Shown: positions 43,062 through 52,700, counted from the first letter of the stretch. The stretch is 64,000 bases of DNA from Panacibacter ginsenosidivorans (GCF_007971225.1 NZ_CP042435.1:5273501-5337500); one strand, 5' to 3'. The notes: a model not told the origin generated them from the sequence alone. Translations and numbers: made by a program.

Positions 43062-44339
43062 ATGCAGGTAATTATAAATCCACACCAGGAAAACTGGAGC
43101 AGCATTTTAAAGAGACCGGCCATTGATAACTCATCATTGCAGGAAAAAGTAAAAGCAGTGCTGGATGATGTGAAACTAAATGGTAATCGCGCCGTAAAAA
43201 AATATACGAACGACTTTGATAAAGTAACGCTGAATCATTTTGCTGTTACATCAGATGAGATCGAAGAAGCAGAAGCAATGCTTTCTGATGCTTTAAAATC
43301 TGCCATTAAACAAGCCGCAACGAACATCGAAGCGTTTCATATAAAACAACTATCGCCACCAGAGATCATTGAAACAATGCCGGGCATTCAATGCTGGCGT
43401 AAAAATGTAGGTATAGAAAAAGTTGGTCTGTACATTCCCGGGGGTACGGCACCGTTATTTTCAACGATATTAATGTTGGCAATTCCTGCGCAGATAGCAG
43501 GTTGCAAAGAAATTATTCTTTGCTCACCACCGTCAAAAGATGGAAAGCTAAATCCTGCAATACTTTATGCAGCAAGGATTACTGGTGTTACAAAGATATT
43601 TAAGATCGGTGGCGTGCAGGCAATTGCTGCAATGGCTTATGGAACTGAAACTGTGCCGCAGGTGTATAAAATTTTTGGTCCCGGTAATCAATATGTAACA
43701 TGCGCCAAACAAATGATCCAACAGGAAGGTATTGCAATTGATATGCCCGCTGGTCCGAGTGAAGTTTGTGTGTGGGCAGATGAAACTGCAGATACAGATT
43801 TTATTGCTGCTGATCTTTTATCGCAGGCTGAGCATGGTGCAGATAGTCAGGTGTTGCTTGTGTGTAATAAAGAAACAATAGCAAAAAGTGTTATTACTGC
43901 AATTGAAGAGCAATTGAAAAAATTGCCGCGACAGAATTTTGCCATCAAAGCTTTGGAAAATAGTAAGATCATTGTGTTGGAAAATACTGAAGATGCAATT
44001 GAATTGATCAATGCATATGCGCCGGAGCATCTTATTATTTCCTGCAAAGATGACGGACAACTAGCTGAAAGAATAATCAACACAGGCTCTGTTTTCCTCG
44101 GAAATTATTCACCTGAAAGTGTTGGTGATTATGCAAGCGGCACCAATCATACTTTACCAACCAATGGTTTTGCAAAAGCGTACAGCGGCGTAAGTGTTGA
44201 TAGTTTTGTAAAAAAGATAACCTTTCAAAAGCTTACGCAGCAAGGTTTGCAGAACATTGCTTCAACAGTTGTGGCAATGGCAGAGGCAGAAGGTTTGGAT
44301 GCACATGCAAATGCTGTAAAAGTAAGAATGGAGAAGTGA
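43062..44339 (+). CDS. hisD: Histidinol dehydrogenase
   Basis: The 425-aa Zn enzyme performs the last two oxidations of histidine synthesis. Landmarks are VGLYIPGGTAPLFSTILMLAIPAQIAGC, FKIGGVQAIAAMAYGTETVPQVYKIFGPGNQYV, the GPSEVCVWADETAD region, LLSQAEHGADSQ, and at the end DYASGTNHTLPTNGFAKAYSGVS. The length is normal. It lies 12 nt after hisG. Its stop is immediately followed by palindromic element E16, which separates it from hisC. Confidence 0.97.
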   Translation: MQVIINPHQENWSSILKRPAIDNSSLQEKVKAVLDDVKLNGNRAVKKYTNDFDKVTLNHFAVTSDEIEEAEAMLSDALKSAIKQAATNIEAFHIKQLSPPEIIETMPGIQCWRKNVGIEKVGLYIPGGTAPLFSTILMLAIPAQIAGCKEIILCSPPSKDGKLNPAILYAARITGVTKIFKIGGVQAIAAMAYGTETVPQVYKIFGPGNQYVTCAKQMIQQEGIAIDMPAGPSEVCVWADETADTDFIAADLLSQAEHGADSQVLLVCNKETIAKSVITAIEEQLKKLPRQNFAIKALENSKIIVLENTEDAIELINAYAPEHLIISCKDDGQLAERIINTGSVFLGNYSPESVGDYASGTNHTLPTNGFAKAYSGVSVDSFVKKITFQKLTQQGLQNIASTVVAMAEAEGLDAHANAVKVRMEK

Positions 44340-44552
44340 TTTTTTGAACCGGGCTTAAGTATAAAAATTAAGCATCGTTGCGTCGCACTCTTGTACTGCA
44401 GGAAGAAAGGCAACAAGGCAAAGAGGCAATAGGCAAATAGTCTTTGATTTGATTGTTCATTATTCACTGTTTATTGTTCACTAATGTTCTCAACGTACAA
44501 GTGAGTGACACAACAAAAGTATTATAGTAATTCAAAAGCAGATACCATAAAA
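44340..44552. repeat. Palindromic element E16 (complete) inside the his operon
   Basis: The left arm starts TTTTTTGAACCGGGCTTAAG directly after the hisD stop and ends GTTGCGTCGCACTCTTGTAC (44377-44396). The right arm begins GTACAAGTGAGTGACACAAC (44495-44514) and ends 3 nt before the hisC ATG. Its centre is an inverted near-copy of that of E15. Confidence 0.85.
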
Positions 44553-44555
44553 GAT

Positions 44556-45605
44556 ATGTTCGACTTAAACAACCTGGTAAGAGAAAATATTAAGAAGCTG
44601 GTTCCATATTCATCAGCACGTGATGAATTTAGCGGCGATGCAAAAGTGTTTCTTGATGCAAACGAAAACAGTCTTGGTTCGCCGTTGCCAAAATGGTACA
44701 ACCGTTACCCTGATCCGCATCAGCAAAAAGTAAAAGAAGCGATCTCGAAAATAAAAGGCGTTCCCGCCGAACATATTTTCTTAGGCAATGGCAGTGATGA
44801 ATGTATTGATCTTTTGTTTCGCTCGTTTTGCAATCCGGGTAAAGACAATGTGGTAATTTGCCCGCCTACTTACGGTATGTATGAAGTTAGTGCAAATATC
44901 AATGATGTGGAAGTGCGGAAAGCTTTACTCACAGATGATTTTCAGCTTGACCTTATTCATCTTGAAAATTTGATTGATGCAAATACAAAAATTGCTTGGA
45001 TCTGTTCTCCCAACAATCCTACGGGCAATTCATTGAACAGGAACGACATTGAAATGTTGTCGAACAATTTTGATGGTCTTGTTGTAATTGATGAAGCATA
45101 TATTAATTTCTCGAAGCAGCGATCTTTTGTGCAGGAATTAACAGAATATCCGAACCTTGTGGTGATGCAGACCTTTAGTAAAGCATGGGGACTGGCTGCA
45201 TTGAGGCTGGGCATGGCTTTTGCATCAACTGAAATAATCAATATTTTAAATAAGGTTAAACCACCGTACAATATTAACCAGGCTACACAGGAACTTGCGT
45301 TGAAAGCCATGGAAGAAGTAGCACAGGTGAATGATATGATTCATCATCTTGTTGATATGAGAGATGCATTGTCTGAAGTATTTGAACAAATACCAACAGT
45401 TGAAAAGGTTTATCCTTCGGATGCAAACTTTATTTTAGTAAAAATAAAAGATGCAAGAAAGCTGTACGTGTTCCTGCTTACAAAAGGAATTGTAGTAAGA
45501 GACAGAAGTAATGTGAAATTATGTGACGATTGTTTACGCATTACTATTGGAACAGAAGAAGAGAATACGGCTTTGGTGGATGCAATTCAGGAATGGCTAT
45601 CTTAA
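44556..45605 (+). CDS. hisC: Histidinol-phosphate aminotransferase
   Basis: The 349-aa PLP enzyme has a fold-type I layout: LDANENSLGSPLP, RYPDPHQQKVKEAI, FLGNGSDECIDLLFRSFCNPG, SPNNPTGNSL and the PLP lysine in TFSKAWGLAALRLGMAF. I start it at ATG 44556 (MFDLNNLVRENI). The open frame continues to a GTG at 44505 inside repeat element E16, which is probably artefactual. The element places about 216 nt between hisD and hisC, so coupling to the attenuator-controlled transcript is uncertain. Confidence 0.95.
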   Translation: MFDLNNLVRENIKKLVPYSSARDEFSGDAKVFLDANENSLGSPLPKWYNRYPDPHQQKVKEAISKIKGVPAEHIFLGNGSDECIDLLFRSFCNPGKDNVVICPPTYGMYEVSANINDVEVRKALLTDDFQLDLIHLENLIDANTKIAWICSPNNPTGNSLNRNDIEMLSNNFDGLVVIDEAYINFSKQRSFVQELTEYPNLVVMQTFSKAWGLAALRLGMAFASTEIINILNKVKPPYNINQATQELALKAMEEVAQVNDMIHHLVDMRDALSEVFEQIPTVEKVYPSDANFILVKIKDARKLYVFLLTKGIVVRDRSNVKLCDDCLRITIGTEEENTALVDAIQEWLS

Positions 45606-45667
45606 CATGAATTTGTTATGTGAATATGAGTATATCAGTAAATTTGAAATCTTCAAAAATTTGTCAA

Positions 45668-46945
45668 ATGAAAAAGACCTTATTATTTTCTTTATTAGTT
45701 GCGTCAGGAATAGGTATTACTTTACCATCATGTGCTAATTATAATAAAGACAGTACCAGCAAAAGTCCTGCTGACGAAGCCGTCATTAAATTACCTGCAG
45801 GGTTTTCCATAACAGAAGTTGCAACAGGCTTAAAAGAACCACGGCATATTGCTGTTGATTCCAAAGGAGATTTGTTTGTGAAGCTTGGAACACTTATGGA
45901 TGGTAAAGGAATTGTGCTCTATCAAAACAATAACGGAAAACTTGAAAAGAAAAACAGTTTTGGAAATTATGCGGGAACAGGCATTACAATAAAAGATGAT
46001 TATTTATATGCATCATCAAACACGGAAGTATACAGGTATAAATTAGACGCAGCCGCAACAGGCAATGTAAATGCGCAGCCAGAAAAAATTATAACAGGTT
46101 TGATCGATCGCAACCAGCATAATTCAAAATCAATTACACTCGATAATGAAGGAAACATTTATGTAAACATTGGCGCATATTCAAACTCCTGCCAGGAAAA
46201 GGACAGATCAAAAGGATCAATGGGCAGACAACCTTGTCCTATTCTTGATTCCGCAGGTGGCATCTGGCAATTCAAGGCAGACAAAGCAAATCAAACATAT
46301 GGTGATGGAGTTCGTTATGCAACCGGTTTGCGCAATGTTGTTGGGCTTGACTGGAACAATGCTACAAATTCTTTATTCGTTATGCAACATGGTCGTGATG
46401 GTTTGCATGATCTCTTTCCTGATATGTATGATACAAAACAGAGTGCAGAACTTCCTGCAGAATGCATGTACCAAATAAATAAAGGAGATAATGCAGGCTG
46501 GCCTTATATTTATTACGATCAAATACAGCACAGGAAAATTTTAGCGCCTGAATATGGTGGAGATGGAAAGAAAGACGGGCCAGCTGGTATCATAGATCCA
46601 ACAGTTGCATTTCCCGGTCACATGGCGCCGAATGGTTTGTTGTTTTATACAGGCAATATGTTTCCTGAAAAATATAAGAATGGCGCCTTCGTGGCATTTC
46701 ACGGTTCATGGAATCGTGCACCCGAACCACAAAAAGGTTACTTCGTAGCATTCGTTCCTTTTAAAGATGGAAAGCCAAGTGGTGATTGGGAAATATTCGC
46801 AGATAATTTTGCAGGCGGCCCTGAATTTGTTTCTCCGGGTAAAGCAAAACATCGCCCATGCGGTTTGGCACAAGGCCCGGATGGCGCTTTGTACGTTTCG
46901 GATGACCAGGGTGGCGTAATTTATAAAATCACTTATAAGAAATAG
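45668..46945 (+). CDS. PQQ-dependent sugar dehydrogenase-like (GSDH) lipoprotein
   Basis: The 425-aa precursor starts at ATG 45668, with lipobox LPSC (Cys22). The mature protein is a glucose/sorbosone-dehydrogenase-type six-bladed propeller: FSITEVATGLKEPRHIAVDSKGDLFVKL, GLIDRNQHNSKSITLDNEGNIYVNIGAY, YATGLRNVVGLDWN, GDNAGWPYIYYD, and HGSWNRAPEPQKGYFVAFVPF. It likely oxidises sugar-like compounds in the periplasm and passes electrons to the cytochrome c encoded 4 nt downstream. It lies between hisC and hisB without any relation to histidine synthesis. Cofactor use is inferred from family. Confidence 0.85.
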   Translation: MKKTLLFSLLVASGIGITLPSCANYNKDSTSKSPADEAVIKLPAGFSITEVATGLKEPRHIAVDSKGDLFVKLGTLMDGKGIVLYQNNNGKLEKKNSFGNYAGTGITIKDDYLYASSNTEVYRYKLDAAATGNVNAQPEKIITGLIDRNQHNSKSITLDNEGNIYVNIGAYSNSCQEKDRSKGSMGRQPCPILDSAGGIWQFKADKANQTYGDGVRYATGLRNVVGLDWNNATNSLFVMQHGRDGLHDLFPDMYDTKQSAELPAECMYQINKGDNAGWPYIYYDQIQHRKILAPEYGGDGKKDGPAGIIDPTVAFPGHMAPNGLLFYTGNMFPEKYKNGAFVAFHGSWNRAPEPQKGYFVAFVPFKDGKPSGDWEIFADNFAGGPEFVSPGKAKHRPCGLAQGPDGALYVSDDQGGVIYKITYKK

Positions 46946-46949
46946 CAAC

Positions 46950-47360
46950 ATGAAGAAAGCAGCAACTACAATTTGTTTATCAGCAGCAATCACTTTATTC
47001 ATCTTCGCAAAGCCTTTGCCACAGCAGGATTCAAAGACCCGTGGCAAAGCATTGTACGAAACATATTGCCTCACTTGTCACCAGGACGATGGAAGTGGTG
47101 TGCCTCATTTAAATCCACCGTTGATCAAAACAACCTGGGTTACCGGAGATAAGAAAAGACTGGTGAAATGGGTGCTTAGCGGTACAACAGATAAAGTGGA
47201 AATTGATGGCAAGACTTACGATAACAACATGCCACCTCAGGATTACTTAAAAGATCAGGAAATTGCAGATGTGCTTACGTATGTCAGAAGCAGTTTTGGA
47301 AATAAATCAACAGCAGTAACCGCAGCTGAAGTAAAGGCCGTAAGAGCAACAATTAAATAA
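46950..47360 (+). CDS. Secreted c-type cytochrome
   Basis: The 136-aa protein has a signal-like N-terminus (KKAATTICLSAAITLFIFAK) and one class I heme site YCLTCHQDDGSG (C40, C43, H44). The distal ligand Met lies in DNNMPPQDYLKDQEIADVLTYVRSSFG. It starts 4 nt after the sugar dehydrogenase gene and is its natural electron acceptor. Its end is followed by repeat arm E17. Confidence 0.92.
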   Translation: MKKAATTICLSAAITLFIFAKPLPQQDSKTRGKALYETYCLTCHQDDGSGVPHLNPPLIKTTWVTGDKKRLVKWVLSGTTDKVEIDGKTYDNNMPPQDYLKDQEIADVLTYVRSSFGNKSTAVTAAEVKAVRATIK

Positions 47361-47363
47361 GAA

Positions 47364-47423
47364 AAATTTATGAGCCCAACTGAAATATAAAAATGAAACT
47401 TCTGTTGCGTCGCACACTTGTAC
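47364..47423. repeat. Palindromic repeat, single left arm (E17)
   Basis: It runs from TTTATGAGCCCAACTGAAAT to GTTGCGTCGCACACTTGTAC (47404-47423), starting 3 nt after the cytochrome stop. No right arm is present before hisB. Confidence 0.75.
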
Positions 47424-47477
47424 GTTTAGATTTTTTTTCATCTTAGTGATTAGGATTTTTTTAAAACAACCTTACAA

Positions 47478-48653
47478 ATGAACGAGTCTTCTAACGCCCC
47501 TTTAGGGGCCGGGGGCAAAAGAGTTTTATTTATAGATCGTGATGGAACTCTTATCAATGAAGCGCCACCAACTTATCAGATAGACAGTTGGGAAAAGCTT
47601 GAATTCTATCCTGATGTTTTTAAATACATGAGCAGAATTGCGGCAGAGTTAGATTATGAACTCGTAATGGTCAGTAACCAGGATGGTCTTGGTACAGAAA
47701 GTTTTCCTGAGGAAACATTTTATGCTATTCAAAATTTTATCACCAAAAGTTTTGAAAATGAAGGAGTGCATTTTGCTGATTTTTATTTTGATAAAACCTT
47801 TGCACACGACAATGCACCAACACGCAAGCCAAATACTGGAATGCTGGTTGGCTATTTAAATAATCCTTCTTATGATATTCAGAACTCTTTTGTAATTGGT
47901 GATAGAATTACCGATGTTCAACTTGCAAAAAATCTTGGTTGTAAAGCCATCTGGTTAAATAATGATCCACATCTTGGAGGCGCAGAGATCAGTGATTCAG
48001 TTAAAGAACTTGAATCTACGATTGCATTGGAAAGTACGGTTTGGGAAGAGATTTATAAATTTTTAAAACTTGGCTTAAGACAAGTCGTTCATGAACGTAA
48101 TACAAACGAAACCAAAATTCATATCGAATTAAATCTTGATGGCAGCGGAAAAGCCAATATCAGCACAGGCCTTGGCTTCTTCGATCATATGCTTGATCAA
48201 ATTGCACGTCATGGTAAAATGGATCTTACTGTTATTACAAAAGGCGATCTTGAAATTGATGAGCACCATACCATAGAAGATACAGGTATTGCATTGGGCG
48301 AAGCATTTGCAAAGACATTGATTGATAAACGGGGCATGGAGCGCTACGGTTTTGCATTACCCATGGATGAGGCAGAAGCAAAAGTTTTAATTGACTTTGG
48401 TGGCAGAAACTGGATCGTTTGGAATGCTGAATTTAAAAGGGAAAAAATAGGAGAGATGCCAACAGAAATGTTCTTCCACTTCTTTAAATCATTCAGCGAT
48501 GCAGCAAAATGCAATCTGAACATTGAATGCAAAGGAGAGAATGAACATCATAAGATTGAAGCAATTTTTAAAGCATTTGCAAAAGCAATTAAGATGGCTG
48601 TAAAGAGAGATCCGCTTTCTAATTATTTGCCGAGTACGAAAGGAATTCTATAA
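47478..48653 (+). CDS. hisB: Bifunctional histidinol-phosphatase / IGP dehydratase
   Basis: The 391-aa fusion has an N-terminal HAD phosphatase ([16 protein letters not shown], residues 17-32; [29 protein letters not shown]). Its C-terminal IGP dehydratase has [30 protein letters not shown] and the ending [14 protein letters not shown]. The first 14 residues [14 protein letters not shown] include NAPLGAGGK from GC-rich repeat copy d. The phosphatase loop ([12 protein letters not shown], about 107-118) lacks the zinc-binding cysteines of the E. coli enzyme. It is separated from hisGDC by two unrelated genes; hisHAF and hisIE are not in the window. Confidence 0.95.
   Translation: MNESSNAPLGAGGKRVLFIDRDGTLINEAPPTYQIDSWEKLEFYPDVFKYMSRIAAELDYELVMVSNQDGLGTESFPEETFYAIQNFITKSFENEGVHFADFYFDKTFAHDNAPTRKPNTGMLVGYLNNPSYDIQNSFVIGDRITDVQLAKNLGCKAIWLNNDPHLGGAEISDSVKELESTIALESTVWEEIYKFLKLGLRQVVHERNTNETKIHIELNLDGSGKANISTGLGFFDHMLDQIARHGKMDLTVITKGDLEIDEHHTIEDTGIALGEAFAKTLIDKRGMERYGFALPMDEAEAKVLIDFGGRNWIVWNAEFKREKIGEMPTEMFFHFFKSFSDAAKCNLNIECKGENEHHKIEAIFKAFAKAIKMAVKRDPLSNYLPSTKGIL
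47493..47520. repeat. GC-rich short palindromic repeat, copy d (in hisB)
   Basis: GCCCCTTTAGGGGCCGGGGG then CAAAA lies in frame at the start of hisB and is translated as APLGAGGK. Confidence 0.75.
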
Positions 48654-48661
48654 AATAAGAA

Positions 48662-48690
48662 GGCCACTTTTAAGGTGGCTTTTATTTTAC
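48662..48690 (+). terminator. Terminator of hisB
   Basis: GGCCACTT, TT, AAGGTGGC (one bulged G), then TTTTATTTT, 9 nt after the hisB stop. It may serve both converging genes. Confidence 0.7.
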
Positions 48691-49016
48691 CCAATCTTTT
48701 GTCCATTACCAACTTCTTTATTGGGTTGCAGCAACACAACATTATTATTTTCATCATACACACCAAGCACCAAACACTCACTAAAGAAAGTTGCAATTTG
48801 TTTTGGTGGAAAATTTACCACCGCAACAATCTGTTTATTCAATAATGCTTCTTTGCTGTAATGATGTGTTATTTGTGCAGACGATCTTTTTATACCAAGA
48901 GGTCCAAAGTCAATACTGAGTTGATATGCAGGCTTTCTTGCTTTTGGAAAATCAGTCACTTCAATAATAGTTCCTGTGCGTATATCTATCTTTTCAAAGT
49001 CTTCCCAGGTGATCAT
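48687..49016 (-). CDS. csaA: tRNA-binding-domain protein, CsaA-like
   Basis: The 109-aa single OB-fold protein has the CsaA signature: TWEDFEKIDIRTGTIIEVTDFPKARKPAYQLSIDFGPLGIKRSSAQIT and a C-terminal LVLGVYDENNNVVLLQPNKEVGNGQKIG. CsaA is described as a dimeric tRNA-binding, chaperone-like protein. It is convergent with hisB and divergent from the 49092 gene. Confidence 0.92.
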   Translation of the reverse strand: MITWEDFEKIDIRTGTIIEVTDFPKARKPAYQLSIDFGPLGIKRSSAQITHHYSKEALLNKQIVAVVNFPPKQIATFFSECLVLGVYDENNNVVLLQPNKEVGNGQKIG

Positions 49017-49078
49017 ATTTTTCTTCCAAACTTATAAAAGGTTGCTCAAAATCATAAAAAACGTTTTATCCATCGCCT

Positions 49079-49086
49079 TATCTTTG
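49079..49086 (+). promoter_or_regulatory. -7 element TATCTTTG
   Basis: A TAnnTTTG match 5 nt before the ATG at 49092, implying a near-leaderless transcript. No clear -33 element is present. Confidence 0.4.
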
Positions 49087-49091
49087 CATTA

Positions 49092-49478
49092 ATGAAAAAA
49101 ATGGCAGCCATATTTTTAGTATCGCTATACCTTTTTGGTGCAACCGATGCGTATCAATTATTGAAGCTGCCTGCACTTATAAATCATTACATTGAACATA
49201 GGGGTGAAGACCCTTCTATGAATTTTATATCTTTCATACATCTTCACTACCAGGGCAAGATCGTTATAGACGCAGATTTTCAGCAGGACATGAAGCTCCC
49301 TTTCAAAACTACCAATACAGATTGTTGTGTAGCTATGTCTGTGGCTACAGTGGTACCCACGCCCATTGAAATAAAATTACAAACACCCGAGCAACCGCAA
49401 GCGGTGCACATTCTTTCAAATGACGATGTGCCGTTGTTGCTTTCCGCTGCATCTATTTTCCAGCCTCCAAGAGTTTAA
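49092..49478 (+). CDS. Small secreted protein preceding the RND efflux genes
   Basis: The 128-aa protein has a signal-like N-terminus (AAIFLVSLYLFGATDA). LLKLPALINHYIEHRGEDPSMNFISFIHLHYQ, a TDCC pair and a terminal IFQPPRV follow. It resembles the HYC/CC/PP-type protein at 20016 in size and in its CC and PP landmarks, and such small genes commonly precede metal efflux genes in Bacteroidota. It may sense or bind metal; this is inference. Element E18 lies between it and the pump gene. Confidence 0.75.
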   Translation: MKKMAAIFLVSLYLFGATDAYQLLKLPALINHYIEHRGEDPSMNFISFIHLHYQGKIVIDADFQQDMKLPFKTTNTDCCVAMSVATVVPTPIEIKLQTPEQPQAVHILSNDDVPLLLSAASIFQPPRV

Positions 49479-49494
49479 TTAATTACATTTTGAA

Positions 49495-49676
49495 TTTTAT
49501 GGTACCGGCTTTTGCAGTACTATGATGCTTCGTTGTGTCACTCACTTGTACTGAAGAGCTTCGGGCAAAGCATAATGATTCACAGGCTCGCAGCTATAAG
49601 CTCATGGCTTTTCATCAGTACAAGAGTGCGACGCAACAGGTGATGCCATAACTACAAGTGTTGGGTACATAAAATT
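49495..49676. repeat. Palindromic element E18 (complete)
   Basis: The left arm runs from TTTTATGGTACCGGCTTTTG to GTTGTGTCACTCACTTGTAC (49532-49551). The right arm runs from GTACAAGAGTGCGACGCAAC (49618-49637) through AGGTGATGCCATAACTACA to GGGTACATAAAATTC. The core is 66 bp. Confidence 0.8.
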
Positions 49677-49725
49677 CTTCTTCATCTTCTCAAAAAATTA
49701 TTTGTAGCTAATTAATTCTAATTGC

Positions 49726-52700
49726 ATGCTTCATGCTATTATTCATTTTTCGATAAAGAATAAACTCATTATTGGCCTCTTTGTTTTAGGGCTTATAAGT
49801 TGGGGTGCTTATTCTGTTACACAATTACCCATAGATGCAGTGCCTGATATTACTAATAACCAGGTGCTGGTAATTACAGCGGCGCCAAGCCTTGGTGCAC
49901 CTGATGTTGAGCGTTTTATTACCGTGCCTGTTGAGCAGGCTACACGCAATGTTCCGGGTATTATTGAGCAAAGGAGTTTTTCGCGTTTTGGGCTAAGCCT
50001 TGTCACCATTGTGTTTGATGATAAGACCGATGTGTATTGGGCAAGGCAACAGGTAAGTGAAAGACTTACACAGGTGCGGCAACAAATACCAGCGGGTATG
50101 GGAGAACCGGAGCTTGGACCTGTAACAACAGGGCTTGGGGAAATATTTCAATATGTTGTAAAAGCTAAGCCGGGTTATGAAGGCAAGTATGACCTTGCTG
50201 CGTTAAGAGATATACAGGATTGGATCGTAAGAAGGCAATTGTTGGGAACACCGGGTGTTGCAGATGTAAGCAGCTTTGGTGGCTTGGTTAAGCAATATGA
50301 AGTGGCGATTAATCCTGATAAGCTGAAAAATTTTCAACTCACTATTGCAGATGTATATAAAGCACTACAGGATAATAACCAGAATACCGGCGGTGCATAT
50401 ATAGAGAAAGGTCCCGGTGTTTTATATATACGCAGTGAGGGTTTAGTAGAAAGCCTTGATGATATTGGCAGCATTGTAGTAAAACAAGTACATAGCAGTG
50501 TACCTGTTTTAGTAAGAGATGTGGCAGAAGTAAAGATGGGTAGCGCTATACGTTATGGTGCTACTGTATTTAATGATGAAGGTGAAGTAGCCGGCGCTGT
50601 TGTTATGATGCTGAAAGGCGCCAATAGTAATGAAGTAATAAAGAGTATAAAAGCTAAGATCACCGAGATTGAAAAAACATTGCCGGAAGGTGTGATGATA
50701 GAGCCATTTCTTGATAGAACAAAAATGGTGAACAATGCCATCTCAACAGTGGAGAAGAACCTGATGGAAGGTGCGTTGATCGTCATCTTTGTATTGGTGT
50801 TGTTCCTCGGAAACCTTCGTGCAGGATTGATCGTAGCGTCTGTTATTCCGCTATCGATGTTGTTTGCGATCATCATGATGAACCTGTTTGGTGTAAGTGG
50901 TAATCTGATGAGTCTTGGTGCTATTGACTTTGGCTTGCTGGTAGATGGAGCGGTGATAATTGTGGAAGCGGTGATGCACAAATTAAGCCATAGTAAAATG
51001 TATGCGCACTCAGTAAAAATATCACAGGACAGGATGGATGAAGAAGTGCGACATTCTGCAGGTACGATGATGAACAGTGCTGTGTTTGGACAGATCATCA
51101 TCCTTATTGTTTACTTACCTATTCTTTCTTTACAGGGCATTGAAGGCAAGATGTTCAAACCGATGGCAGAAACTGTTTCATTTGCTATCATTGGTGCATT
51201 TATTCTTTCGCTTACTTATGTTCCCATGATCAGCGCTTTATTCATCAGTAAAAAACTGAATCATAAGAATACGTTTGCTGATAAGATGATCGCTAAACTG
51301 CAAAGCTGGTATCAGCCGGTGCTGAAAAGAGCGATGCGTATTCCTGCGGCAATTGTAATTACTGCATTCAGCCTATTTGCAATAGCAGTATTTGTACTTA
51401 CAACATTAGGTGGTGAGTTTATACCGCAATTAGAAGAAGGTGATTTTGCTGTTGATACAAGATTACTTACCGGTTCTTCATTAAGCAATACCATCAATAC
51501 AACAGAAAAAGCAGCAAGGGTGTTATTGGATAAATTTCCGGAAGTGGAAAAAGTAGTTTCAAAAATTGGTTCAGGAGAAATACCAACAGATCCGATGCCG
51601 CTTGAAGCGGCAGATATGATGGTGATACTGAAAGACAAGAAGGAATGGACAAGCGCTGAAAGCTTTCCAGAACTCGCTAATAAAATGAGTGATGCATTGC
51701 AGGAAGTGCCGGGTATCGCAACAGGCTTTCAGTTCCCTGTTCAGATGCGCTTTAATGAGTTAATGACAGGCGCCCGGCAGGATGTGGTTTGTAAAATATT
51801 TGGTGATGATCTTGATACATTGGCACATTACTCAGATGAATTGGCAAAAGTTATAAATTCTGTTGAAGGCGCTAAGGACCTCTATAAGGAAACAGTAACA
51901 GGTATTCCTCAATTGGTGATCACGTATAACAGGGAAGCAATTGCAAGATATGGTGCAAGCATAACTGACATTAATAATACCATTCAATCAGCGTATGCCG
52001 GAGCTGTTGCGGGGCTTGTGTTTGAAGCAGACAGAAGATATGATCTTGTTATAAGGATGAATGAGAAGCAAAAGAAAAACGCAGATGAAATTGGTAATCT
52101 TTTAATCGGTCTGCCAAATGGAACACAGGTGCCTTTATATATTCTTGCCAATGTTGAAATGAAAGACGGTCCATGCCAGATTCAACGCGAAGATGCAAGA
52201 AGAAGGATAAGTGCAGGATTCAATGTGCGGGGAAGAGATGTGCAGAGCATCGTTACTGAACTGCAGGAAAAAGTATCAAAGCAAATTAATTTTCCTGCTG
52301 GTTATTATATTACTTACGGTGGACAATACGAAAACCTGCAACATGCTACGAGAAGGTTAAGTATTGCTTTACCTGTGGCCTTACTGCTTATACTATTGAT
52401 GTTGTTTTTTGCCTTTAAGAAATTAAAATACTGCTTGCTTATTTTCTCAGCTATCCCATTATCAGCAATAGGTGGTGTATTTGCTTTATGGTTAAGGGAC
52501 ATGCCTTTTAGTATTTCTGCAGGTATTGGGTTTATTGCTTTGTTTGGCGTAGCGGTATTAAATGGTATTGTACTTATTAGTGAAATGAACCGGCTAAAAG
52601 CAGAAGGTTATAATGATATAAATGAAATAATTATGCATGCAACAAAAACAAGATTAAGGCCTGTGTTAATGACGGCTGCTGTTGCTTCACTGGGCTTTTT

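Noticed and set aside
50553-51101. A minus-strand open frame of 182 codons opposite the RND pump.
   Set aside because: It is antisense to conserved transmembrane helices; hydrophobic-looking reverse translation is expected.
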